A stretch of DNA of 24,858 bases from Cladosporium sp. IMV 00045 (Eukaryota; Ascomycota; Dothideomycetes; Cladosporiales; Cladosporiaceae): NCBI GenBank assembly GCA_001931905.2, contig MSJI02000215.1, forward strand, positions 1-24,858. The letters run 5' to 3'. Positions 9,474 through 18,956 of the stretch are shown one piece after another (the first letter of the stretch is position 1; each line of letters opens with the position of its first letter). Both the position numbers and the translations under genes were made by a program. The notes beneath the pieces were generated by a model that was not told where the DNA came from, searched no databases, and was given only the letters and a program-made list of their open reading frames with translations.

Positions 9474-10157
9474 ATGCCCTCCCCCGCCAAAATCAGCGTC
9501 CTCATCTCCGGCTCCGGCAGCAACCTGCAAGCCCTCATCGACGCCAACAAAAACAGCAACAGCGACAGCACCGCACCCATCCTCCCCAATGCAACCTTCA
9601 CCCGCGTGATATCCGACCGCGCCTCAGCTTACGGCCTCGAACGAGCCAAAAACGCCAACATCTCCACCTCAACACACGGCTTCCTGCCGTACAAAAAACG
9701 CTTCCCCGACCCCAGCGGCAGCCTGCCCTACCAACAAGCGCGCGAAGCGTACGACGCCGACCTTGCGAAGCTGGTCCTTTCAGACTCGCCCGATCTGGTG
9801 GTGTGTGCTGGATTCATGCGGATTTTGACAAACGCGTTCCTCTCCGCGCTGGAGGAAGCTGGCGTGCGGATTATTAATTTGCACCCCTCGCTGCATGGCG
9901 ATCTGGTCGGGGCAGGGTGTATTGAGCGGGCTTGGAAGGAGTTTGAGGAGGGACAGAGGACTAAGACGGGTATAATGGTGCATTATGTCATTGCTGCTGT
10001 GGATGAGGGGGAGCCGATTTGTCAGCGGGAGGTGGAGATTGAGGGATGTAAGAGTCTGGCGGAGTTGGAGGAGAGGATGCACGAGGCGGAGCATGTGTTG
10101 ATCGTGGAGGGGGCGGGGAAGGTTGTGCAGGATATTGTGAAGGGGAAGGGGAACTGA
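9474..10157 (+). CDS. ADE8: Phosphoribosylglycinamide formyltransferase (GAR transformylase)
   Basis: This enzyme transfers a formyl group from 10-formyl-tetrahydrofolate to glycinamide ribonucleotide, the third step of de novo purine synthesis, in the cytosol. It is a single exon of 227 aa, close to the monofunctional PurN/Ade8 length. The phosphate-binding loop ISGSGSNLQAL is at 11-21. ISDRASAYGLERAKN (46-60) and the PDLVVCAGFMRIL strand (106-118) follow. The catalytic triad of the family is present: Asn135 and His137 in NLHPSLHG, and Asp177 in VIAAVDEGEPI. The region GIMVHYVIAAVDEGEPICQREVEI matches the folate-site end of the family. The sense strand is strongly C-rich in the first half and G-rich in the second (see findings). 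It diverges from the small membrane protein and converges on the large minus-strand gene. Confidence 0.96.
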   Translation: MPSPAKISVLISGSGSNLQALIDANKNSNSDSTAPILPNATFTRVISDRASAYGLERAKNANISTSTHGFLPYKKRFPDPSGSLPYQQAREAYDADLAKLVLSDSPDLVVCAGFMRILTNAFLSALEEAGVRIINLHPSLHGDLVGAGCIERAWKEFEEGQRTKTGIMVHYVIAAVDEGEPICQREVEIEGCKSLAELEERMHEAEHVLIVEGAGKVVQDIVKGKGN

Positions 10158-11812
10158 TTGTGGGAGGAATCAACATCAGGCCGCATGCCTTCGGAAACTG
10201 GAGATGGTGAGAGCAGCGACCAGTCGCAGCGAGCTCTTCAAAGGGCTGTGATCGGCCGATCTGACCGCCAGAGAACAAGACTGGGACGACAGGCTGATAC
10301 AGGGCTGGAGAAAAGAACGATACGATACCCTCACCAATCTGCCCGACAGACGAGTACGAGCGACGAACTCCGCAACATCAACAACGCATCTTAGACCAAG
10401 CAAAGTCTCAGAGCACAATACCGCCAACGCAGCCACCAACCTCTTCGCTTATTCACAGACAAGGGCACGCTGCAAAAACGTCTTGGAAGAAGAGGATGTG
10501 CGTTCTCGGAACAATCGACTACTCAAATGAAACCAAACCAACACCCCACGGGTAAACGAGCACAAACCCCCAACCCCGGGCACCATTGTCGAGTCCCCGC
10601 AAAAAGTCAGAACAAGCCTCAAATAGCAGAACAGGAAAGGGGAGGAAGGAAGGGACCAAAGTCCAACGATTCACGAATGAATAATCATACACCACAAATT
10701 CTCTTAACCCAAAACTCGCATAGTGCCACGTCACAACCCATATTGTAAGCAAGGTAACATTTCCAGCGAACTGTCGCCATACCTCTCTCCAGGCGTTAAG
10801 AAAAAGACAAAGGTTGGTCTGTTTTTGGACGTCCCTCGCCGTAGTCCCAACAAAACTCATCCATCACAATCTCGCCTCATGTTTTGCGGGACAAACAGTT
10901 CTGCTGGAAAGGGGTGACTAAAACGGTCAATTGAGTCTCTCTGAAGTCAAGGAGGGTAGCGGAGCACAAGAAACGTGAGTGAGGTGAGGTGAGGTGAGAG
11001 CTAAGCGGCGGCCATGGTGCACGCACGCATGTGATATTACATGCGAAATGGGCTGTTGGACAATACATTTGAAACCCACGCCACGACGTTTCGTGTGACA
11101 AAAAGGTGGTTGGGCTGGGAAGCCAGGGTGCCGATGATTGAAGCGATTGGACCTGAACGTGTCTAGGGGAGGTACATGTAGAGAAATCGCGTGGTGCGAC
11201 TCGAGTAGATACAACATGACACGGGATGGCATGTATGTATGTATGTATGTATGTATCCATTGGGAGTTGAGGCGAGGACAATAGAGGAGACGAATGATAA
11301 TAATAACGACAATGTAAGTCGCTCGAAAGGTCTAGGATGACAATAAGGGTCAAGACTCCAAGGATTGATCTATCGGGAAAACGCAAAACAATTAGATGAC
11401 AAACATTTAGAACGCCAAAGAGACAAAAAAGAAAACAATAAAAAAGCAACAAGGTAATCCCAAAGACGTGCAGTTGATCTCATACCGTCTATTAGTTAGT
11501 AGTAGTAGTAGTAATAGCAGCGCTTGACTTCTCTTCGCAAGATAAGATGGGTTGGCTTTTTTCTTCTGGGCATTCTTCCCAATTTCCCCTCCTCCATTTC
11601 CTTGCCATTAGAGAAATAGCCCTGTTCAGAAAGAAAAACCAAGCCCGCCTCTTTTGTTGTCCAAGAACGAAAAAAAGAAAAGAAGTAAATAGAAAGATAG
11701 AAAAAAAAAAAGGGGGCCTTCTGCTCAAACCTCCCCATCCGCGAATTGCCAAAAGAAGAAAGTTTTACAAAGATCATCCCACCTCCTTCCCCCCCAACAA
11801 CGTCTTCATCCC
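10158..11812. other. Long 3'-3' spacer between ADE8 and the large minus-strand gene
   Basis: 1655 bases with no convincing gene. It probably holds the two 3' UTRs and non-coding DNA. A 113-codon ATG-started minus-strand frame at 10519-10860 is hydrophobic in places but has no recognisable domain. A longer minus-strand frame at 10877-11452 lacks an ATG at its start and looks random. Simple repeats include GTGAG units near 10984-10998, an ATGT microsatellite at 11231-11256 and a TAG run near 11497-11515. Confidence 0.5.
11231..11256. repeat. ATGT tetranucleotide microsatellite
   Basis: Six perfect ATGT units plus AT, in the spacer downstream of the large minus-strand gene. It is probably inside that gene's 3' UTR or beyond it. 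Confidence 0.9.
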
Positions 11813-14800
11813 TTATTCGACATTATGATACAACTCCTCCAACCCGCCCTCCTTCTCCTTGTCCTTCCTGCTCCTCCCCCACTTCCACTTCCTCTCGCTG
11901 CGCTTCTTCGCCATCTCGCCCCAAGCCTTGTCCTCGTCCTCCTCAGGATCCACAGCGCGGGCAGAAATCCTCGGTGCGCCTTTGGGCTTGTCGATCAGCC
12001 GGATCGTGTTCCTCTGCTGTTGCTGTTCGGGCTGCTGAGGTGCGGGGCTGGGGTTCTGGAAAGCTTGCAGGGTGAGCGACGAGGTCATGCTTTGCGAGCG
12101 CCCGCCGGACATCATGGCCGGGTTGCTTTCGGCGCCTCCCATGGTTGAGACGGGCCGGTAGCGAGAGGGCATGCCGATGTTGCTGCGCTCGCTGGGGGCG
12201 ATGGAGGGCGTGTAGCCCGCGCCGGGGCCGGTGGGCATGCCGTTGATGGAGGGGGTGTAGGTGGGGTGCAGGGTGGATGCGGGGCGGCCATTTTGCTGCT
12301 GCTGCGGTGCTTGCTGGCCCCAGGTGGGAGGCGGGCCCATCATGGTCATTGAGCGGCCTTGGTTGGGTGGCGCTTGGCTGGCGATGGACATGGGTCTTCC
12401 TTGGGTGGGGGTGAAGTTGTTGGCTGCTTGTTGCTGCTGCTGTTGCTGCTGGCCTGGCTGCTGGCCCATGGAGGCTTGTTGCATGGCCATCATGTTTTGC
12501 ATGAATTGCATTTGCATCTGCATGAATTGCTGCATCTGCTGGTTCGGGTCTTGACCCGGCATGGCCATGGGCATTTGCGGCATCTGTGGCATCTGAGGCA
12601 TTGGTGGCATTCCTTGCGGGTACATGGAGGGTGGAGGTAGGTTGCCCATGGACATTGTTCGAGGCATTGGCATGTTGCTGGGAAGTGGCTGTGACGAGTA
12701 CGCGGAAGAAGGAGTTGCGCGTCGCGCGGCTTTGGCTCGCTCTTCCCCTGCAATCACACCGACAAGACCGCCGGGGTGACCGCCGGGGACAGCACCGGGA
12801 CCTCCCATGGGAGAGGCAGGAGCACCACCGTAGACAGATCCGCCGCCGTTGAAAGCCAAAGACTCGCGGTTTGTATGGTTGACCAGACCGGCTCCGTAGT
12901 AAGGATCGACTGGGAGTCTGCGAGCAAATGCCGGCAAATTTCCAGATCCGGCACCGCCGCCAACAACCGATCCAGCAATGGATGCCCTTTGCGCCTGATC
13001 CTCTCCCAATCTCGTTGGTGGTCGTGATCCGCTAGGGAAGCCATGTGCTTGCAGAATACCCAGTGGAACATCATCGTCGTCGTCGTCACTTTGCTTGCCT
13101 CTTATGCTGTCAGGAGGTGGCGCACCACTCATACCGCCCAAGTGGAAGCCAGGTGCACTTTGAGAACTCCGCTCGATAGCAGGCCTTGAAGGCAGATCTG
13201 TGGGACCGCCTCCTGTGACCTTCTTCATCTGCTGTCTGTAAACAGACATGTTCGCCTCTTGCTTCCTCTTTTGCTTCGCGACCTGCTTTAGTCTCTCGTC
13301 GTCGTCATCGTCGTCGTACTCATCCTCGGAAGCTGGTTCCTCGTCGGTCTGTTCGGCGCTCGTAGTGCCGCTGTTGCCTTTCTGCAGCGCCTCGAATTGT
13401 GCTTTGGTCATCGTCTTTGGCGTGCCGGAAGTTTCTGTCTGATGGAGGGGTTGTCGGACGGCTCGGCTGGGAGGGCCAACTGGAGACACATCGTCGAAAA
13501 GTGATTCTTCGTGGCCATCAGATGCAATTCGTACTGCTTTGGGAGTGGTGTTTCGCGATTCTGATGAAAAATCGCTGTTTTGTGCTTTGCGCGGGCTGGC
13601 AGCGTATAGTTTGGACGTGCTCGAAGGGCCTGCTTGAGTGAGCGGCTGGCGCATGGTCGATGAAGAAGATGTAGTCGGTATCGAGTAGTTCGAAGCCGAA
13701 GGTAGCGACGACTTGGAGTCATTTTTCTTGACCCATCGATCTCCGTCGTCCAAATGTGTTTGTCTGTTGGTGTATGCCAGCTCATTCTCCTTGTTCCCAC
13801 CAGTCATAAATTCGCGCTGGCTGTTGTGGCTTTCAAACGACAGTCGTTCGAGGTTTGGCGACGCGCCCTGCTCCACAGGCGCATAACCTTGTTTTGAGCC
13901 TCCCAAGAAAGCCGGCTTGATTGCTGGCAGACCAGGGCCGTCTTCTGCTATCGGAGAGTTGAAATCGTTGTTTGATACAAGACCATCGTTCGATCTTCTG
14001 CCTTCCTGCGAGTATGGTGAAGCTGTGGTGGCGCGCATGTTCGCAAGCTCGTTCGGAGAAGGCAGGGCGTCTTGTCGGGAATATGATCTGGGCGGGTACA
14101 TAGGCTGAGATTCCTGCGACATGTAAGTATAGTGACTGCGAACATCTCAATTGCTAGTACGTACTGTGTGGTGGAAGCCTCCAAGATGCGGAGGAGGTGT
14201 GGGAGAGCCTCTACTAGGCCTGCGGTTGTTGAAAGAGTCGAACATGCCACCGAAGTCATTTCCAAAGTCTGACGTGTTCAAGTCGAGACTGGTCTCCACC
14301 TTTTGAGGAACGGCAGTACTGGCGTAGCTGCTGGTTGTCATCGCCCTGTCTCTTGACGTCCTGTCGCCCGCGGTCGGAGGAGGCAAAGGAGGCACATCGT
14401 CCAACCTGGGCGGAGGAGCCTTGCCCTTCAAGCCGAACGAGAGAGCTCTACTCGCGCGCGAGGTGAAGGACGGAGGTTGAGGCAAAGGGTGTGGTGCGGC
14501 CGCAGAGCCGGCGGAGGAAAACATTGGCGCGCTTCCTCTTTTGACGGGAAAGAGTTCCTCCTCTTCAGGCTCGCGTTCGGGTTCCAGCGAAGAAGGAAGG
14601 GTGGAGGTGGAGCTGTATCGCGCCGAAGCACCGGATGAGTCGTAGTATCCGCTGGAGCCGGAGTTTGTGGTGCCGCGGCTTCCCCTTTGATTGATCAGTC
14701 GTGGGTCTTTGAGCTGGCCATTGTGCGACAGGACATACCTGTTCTGGCCAGAGGCGACGTCCTCGGCGGATTTGCCTCGGAGTTGTTGCAAGGGCGAGCT

Positions 14801-15010
14801 GAAAGGGCGAGAGTGGGATTGTTTTGGCGGCGATGTTATCCTTCGGTCTGCGCCATCAAAGTTGTGAGTGCTGGCGCGGTCTGTTCGTTCAATGACCTTG
14901 AAGGAGGAAGATGGCGCGGGTTCGGGACTCTCTGAGGGAGAAGCGGTGTCGAGGACGTTGCCGACAGATCTGCGGCGGCCGAAGGGAATCTTGAAAGCAG
15001 GTTTGGGCAT
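11813..15010 (-). CDS. Large disordered protein of about 1048 aa, unknown function, two exons
   Basis: Predicted exons are 15010-14165 and 14113-11813, with a 51-nt intron (GTACGT...CGCAG) that keeps frame (GGFHHT-ESQPMYPP). I do not recognise a named family. The N-terminus is basic (MPKPAFKIPFGRRRSVGN). Much of the protein is Ser/Pro-rich and looks disordered. Conserved-looking islands: an acidic then basic block at about 541-579 (SEDEYDDDDDD, then KQKRKQEANMSVYRQQMKKVTG), probably a short coiled coil; DDDDDDVPLGILQAHGFP at about 625-642; LPAFARRLPVDPYYGAGLVN at about 675-694; GGLVGVIAGEERAKAARR at about 730-747. A Met/Gln/Pro-rich zone at about 768-849 has MPQ repeats and a Gln run. The C-terminus is highly charged (KKRSERKWKWGRSRKDKEKEGG). 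Such a layout fits a scaffold or cytoskeleton/septum-associated protein, but that is only inference. Its upstream region carries CCAAT boxes and a CT tract. Confidence 0.85.
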
Positions 15011-15651
15011 GTAGCCGGTATTGCGAAGGGGAGGGGTTTTTGATAGAAGCGAGCGTTGGATGATGTGGAGACAGCCTTGCCTTGGCTGCTGTTACGTCGA
15101 AGGGCCGGTGGGCTCACTGGGACACGGAAACGAGAGGTTTGCAGAGCGGAGCCCGAGTTGGTATGTACAGGTGATGGATGTCTCTGGATGACCGAATACC
15201 AAAACCTAGGAGGGTGGTGGAGGGACAGGACGGACGATCCGGGCGGCGGGAGAGGCTACGGGAAGGGAGGTGGAAGAAAAGACGACGGTGGTAGCGCAGT
15301 GCAGGCCAGTCCAGTGCAGTAGTAGTGGCCTGGGCTAGCGAGAGTGAATACGGGCTGGGGTGGAGCGGCGGGAGGCGTGTGGCTGCTGGGAAGCGCTGGG
15401 AGCACGCTGGATGGGGGGGTTGGAGCGAGAGAGGCCGAGAAAGTGAGAGAGAGTGCGGCGAGAGAGGCTCGAGAGGCTCTCGACAGCACAGGGCGGTGGT
15501 CAGCGAGAGAGAGGCTTCGTTGTCAGGCACACGCGAGAGTGAGACACTGGTTTCAGCGAGTGTTGGTGAGGCGGTGGCAGAGGGTGGCTAATGTTGACGG
15601 GGGGCGTTGACGGGAGCGAGCGACGGCCGGGTGGGCGGTAGGGTTGTTATT

Positions 15652-15700
15652 ATTGGGAGTATTGGGAGTATTGGGGATAGTGTGTGTGTGCGTGTATTGG
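15652..15700 (-). promoter_or_regulatory. Cluster of four CCAAT boxes upstream of the large minus-strand gene
   Basis: On the minus strand CCAAT occurs at 15656-15652, 15665-15661, 15674-15670 and 15700-15696. The first three sit at exact 9-bp spacing in a short repeat of ATTGGGAGT (plus strand). They lie 640-690 bases before the start codon at 15010. CCAAT is the site for the HAP/CBC complex of fungi. The close phasing could reflect a small tandem duplication rather than selected binding sites. Confidence 0.4.
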
Positions 15701-15836
15701 TGAGAGAGAGAGGAATAATATGAATATCTCAACGAGGGATGTGTGAATGGGTGAGGAGAGGAGGTTGGAGCTAGCTAATAGGAGTTTGATAGTACCGGCG
15801 GCACACAGAAAGCAATGGATCTCGCTCTCTCAGAGG

Positions 15837-15862
15837 CTCTCTCTCTCTCTCTCTCTCTCTCT
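15837..15862. repeat. (CT)13 dinucleotide microsatellite
   Basis: Thirteen perfect CT units on plus, (AG)13 on the sense strand of the large minus-strand gene, about 830 bases upstream of its start codon and just beyond the CCAAT cluster. Confidence 0.95.
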
Positions 15863-16382
15863 AGGTCTGTACTCTTCCAAGCGCAGGCGAGGAAGAGCGT
15901 TAGCATTACATAGCTGCTAGCGTATGGCCGCAAGAGGGCTGGCCCAAAAAGCTTATGCCTGTCTGCCCGCTCGGAAGAGAGAGGCAAGGTGGAGCCTGCG
16001 TTGCGCTGGTGGAGAAAGAGGGAGAGGAAAAGGAGAGTGGCAGGGACATACATGAACCGCATATATTATTATCACTATATCGCTGTGATCACGAATGCGA
16101 TCGAGGGATTTGCATGTGCGTCTTCGCTCGCCACCCTGCAGGATTGTAGGTGTGTCGTGGGGGAGAGAGAGGTGAAGGTGGTGATTATGATTTCTATCCT
16201 GACTGATGATTGTAGAGGATTCTTGGATCTGATCAAGTGGCAAGAATAATATCATGGCAATCGAATGCCACATGTAAACCTCTCGGTCGGCATGATCCAA
16301 GGTGGTCATTCATCAATCACATCGTCACACAGCCACGCACGAGCTCTCCCTCCCCTCTCTCTGCCTGTGACGGCAAGACGAA

Positions 16383-16538
16383 ATGAGCCATGGTCAAGTT
16401 GTCTTCCTTGCCCTCTCCCTCATCTCCATTTGGCATATCCTCCCATTCTCGGCGCCTCTGCTAGATCAACACGTCCATCCGGATTCCGCACCACTCCGGC
16501 ACTTCACACCAGGCGAATGCGCGGTCCCGCCCGTCTGA
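16383..16538 (+). CDS. Candidate small secreted or membrane peptide, 51 codons (speculative)
   Basis: An ATG-started frame of 51 aa in the otherwise empty region. It starts MSHGQVVFLALSLISIWHIL, a hydrophobic stretch like a signal peptide or anchor, followed by a Pro/His-rich tail with a single Cys (FTPGECAVPPV) and TGA. A short open frame with a hydrophobic start can arise by chance, and I see no intron, family or promoter evidence. It is kept only so the position is on record. Confidence 0.15.
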   Translation: MSHGQVVFLALSLISIWHILPFSAPLLDQHVHPDSAPLRHFTPGECAVPPV

Positions 16539-18484
16539 TTCGCTCCCCTCTCATATTTAGCATTCAGGAACCCCGATTGTGGCGTTTTTGGGGGCTTGCG
16601 GGAAAGTGTATGTAATAAGTCTTATGTACATACAGCCTGTGGTTACGTGGTACTGCTTGGACTCTCTCGATGATTGTTCGGATACAACGCAAGCACAGGC
16701 TATACATGCCCCAACTTTGTCTTCTCCTCTCATCTTGCGAAGAGCAGTCCTGCAATCTTCCCAACTTCGGTATTTGCGCAATCCTTCACCGCGAAAAGGC
16801 CTGGCCCAAAACGTTGGGCTAATCCGCAGGGAAATTGTGGGTGCATCAGATAGCGCACGGTGTGGACTCTTCGTAGCGGCTACTGTTTATAGACAGCGCG
16901 AAAGGAAAAAAGAAAAAAAAAAAAAATCAAGAAGCACAGAGACCTGATCAATAATTCATGACGCGCGAATGCCGCCATACTCATCTGCCCGATCTATTCC
17001 TCGGCCTCTGCCGATGATGTTTTCGCAATTCCCGTGGCATGTCACTGCATACGGTCGTCCATCGGACTAGGAAGGCCTACCTCCTACCAGCACATGCATC
17101 TCCCAGCCCGTCTTTCATCGGCTGTGGCGTCGCCCGGCCTCAAACTCTCAGTCAGCCATCTCCCATCGCATGAACCGAACCTTACCTCTCTCTCTTCCCG
17201 TCATCATCGCAATTTGGCCTGCTCTCAGTCGTGCTGCTTTGAAGTGGGCAATTCGCGTTCCCCTCTTACCGCGCGTCGTCACCTCGACGACCAACGCAGC
17301 GCAGTCTTCCCGGAATCTCACCCCCTCAGCATTCCGTTCATGTCTCACAGGGCAAGCCGAGCAAAGCAGAAAAGAAATCGGGAAATCCAACGCATCGTCC
17401 CCCGCAACGTCATACGTCGCACGGCATGTTTGCATGCACATGCAGCATGCATAAAGCGTAGCACAGTATGCACTCTTTGCGCATCCCGAATCCCGAACCT
17501 CGCCATGTGCGCGCGGCCTGTCCGTTCAAAACCACGGGCACGGCAAGGTAGAGCACAGCACGTAAGTAGGTATGTAGGTAAGAAAGTAGTGATGATCATC
17601 CCTCCATGTCCTCAAGCTCTCCTCAACCCCAGACCAAGAATCTACCCACAGCCACGCACGCGTCGTGCCACCGGGCCAGAATCAAGCAAAGAACCCCAGT
17701 CTTGACCTACGATAAAATCGGGGCACGCTTCGTTGGGGAATGGAGATGAGATCTTACGATGATGATGATGGTGACGATGGATGAATGGATAAACGCTTGT
17801 GCTTTCTCTCACCGAGCTACCGACCGCTGCAGAGGATCGATCGGGACTTACCTGCAACAACTAAGGGCGGGATTTTGCGTGGCGCTGATCGTGCTGGTAC
17901 AGTAGGAAGTAGTGGCGGAGTGAGAGAGGATCTGCAACGCCAGACCGATGGCAGGATTGCTGGCGTCAGAGCCGCGCGTTGTTTGTTTCTGGAGGGTTGC
18001 GTATGTGCGTGAGGTGAGGCATGATGCCTGTCACTCTTGTGTTTTGTTGGGCTCGAAAAGTTGGAAGATCCGAATCTGATGTTCTAGACTTGGGGAAAGG
18101 TAAGGTGACGGTAAGTGTGGATGTCGTCTGATCTTGATTACATGTAGATGTCGAGGATGTGTTTGTTGGGTGTTGGAGTTGAGGCACATGTACGCAATCG
18201 ATTATGAGTGCGATGATTTTTGTTTTTCGTATTCGAATGGGAGAGACGATCACTATGCTTCCCGCTCTTTGCTATTTGCGATCCCATTAATCGATGCTTG
18301 TCAATAATGAGGAATACCTATGGTTCGTGTCACCCAGCGCTTCATCGTCATAATACAGTCCTATGGTCTCATCACCTCACCTTATCTATCGGCTCGGACA
18401 CCTCGGTCTGTAAATTAAGGTAATAAGGTTTGTTTTTTCAATACTCCGACTGCCCTGATACATCTATGTATATCAAGCCATGCA

Positions 18485-18523
18485 GCACTTGGTTGTGACC
18501 GCACTTGGTTGTGACCGCACTTG
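18485..18523. repeat. 16-bp tandem repeat, about 2.4 copies
   Basis: The unit GCACTTGGTTGTGACC occurs at 18485-18500 and 18501-18516 without change, followed by a partial GCACTTG. It lies about 430 bases before the methyltransferase start. It could be a small duplication or a doubled factor site. Confidence 0.9.
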
Positions 18524-18956
18524 CATACAGCAGCTATTCGCGTCTACTCAAATTAGCGCAATGAGTGTATTCCTCATTGGACCTTCTCATTTCGATCATT
18601 GTAAGTAGGTAGCATACTTCAATTCTCGTCCGAGGTCTAAGGGAATCAAATTGCGACCAAGCGACTATGACGTGCTTTCGACTAGATGCTCTTGGTCGAC
18701 TTCCCTTCTCTGACTCCACGGCCTGTGATTGTCCACGGCTGGTCGTGATCGGATTTACCAAGAAACACCATAACTCCAGGTTTCATTTTCCTGTTATCTT
18801 CGCATTGCGAATCGGCTCTCTTGTGGAATTGATTCCCGTCTCTTACAGCACATCCACTTCGTCTCCATCGAAGACATCACACACCAACCGAAATCAACAC
18901 GATCAGAAGCAAAGCCAATCAACCAACCCAAGAAAACCAGAATAAAACTCGGAAGG

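Larger units (their letters stand above)
15011..18956. other. 3.9 kb region without a convincing gene
   Basis: It spans the upstream region of the large minus-strand gene and that of the methyltransferase. The 15.0-15.6 kb part is CT-rich on the minus strand and looks like a long leader. Further on there are CCAAT boxes, a (CT)13 tract, an A14 run at 16913-16926, a perfect minus-strand donor-like GCAG/GTAAGT at 17846-17855, and a 16-bp tandem repeat at 18485-18523. Open frames up to 223 codons (17034-17705) start without ATG and resemble no protein. A 51-codon frame with a signal-peptide-like start is listed separately. I saw no tRNA or transposon features. Confidence 0.5.

Noticed and set aside
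10519..10860. 113-codon ATG-started minus-strand frame in the ADE8 3' spacer
   Set aside because: Hydrophobic in places but no family, intron or promoter support; lies where the 3' UTR of the large gene or spacer is expected.
10877..11452. 191-codon minus-strand frame
   Set aside because: Starts at TTG, crosses the ATGT microsatellite and reads as random sequence.
15114..15530. 138-codon minus-strand frame rich in Ser, Leu and Pro
   Set aside because: It is the CT-rich leader of the large gene read as protein; no conserved pattern.
17034..17705. 223-codon plus-strand frame in the gene-poor region
   Set aside because: Begins at GTG rather than ATG, Arg/Ser/His-rich, and matches no domain I can recognise.
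18667..18945. 92-codon frame ending just before the methyltransferase start
   Set aside because: Probably leader sequence; no domain. A regulatory upstream frame is possible but nothing supports it.
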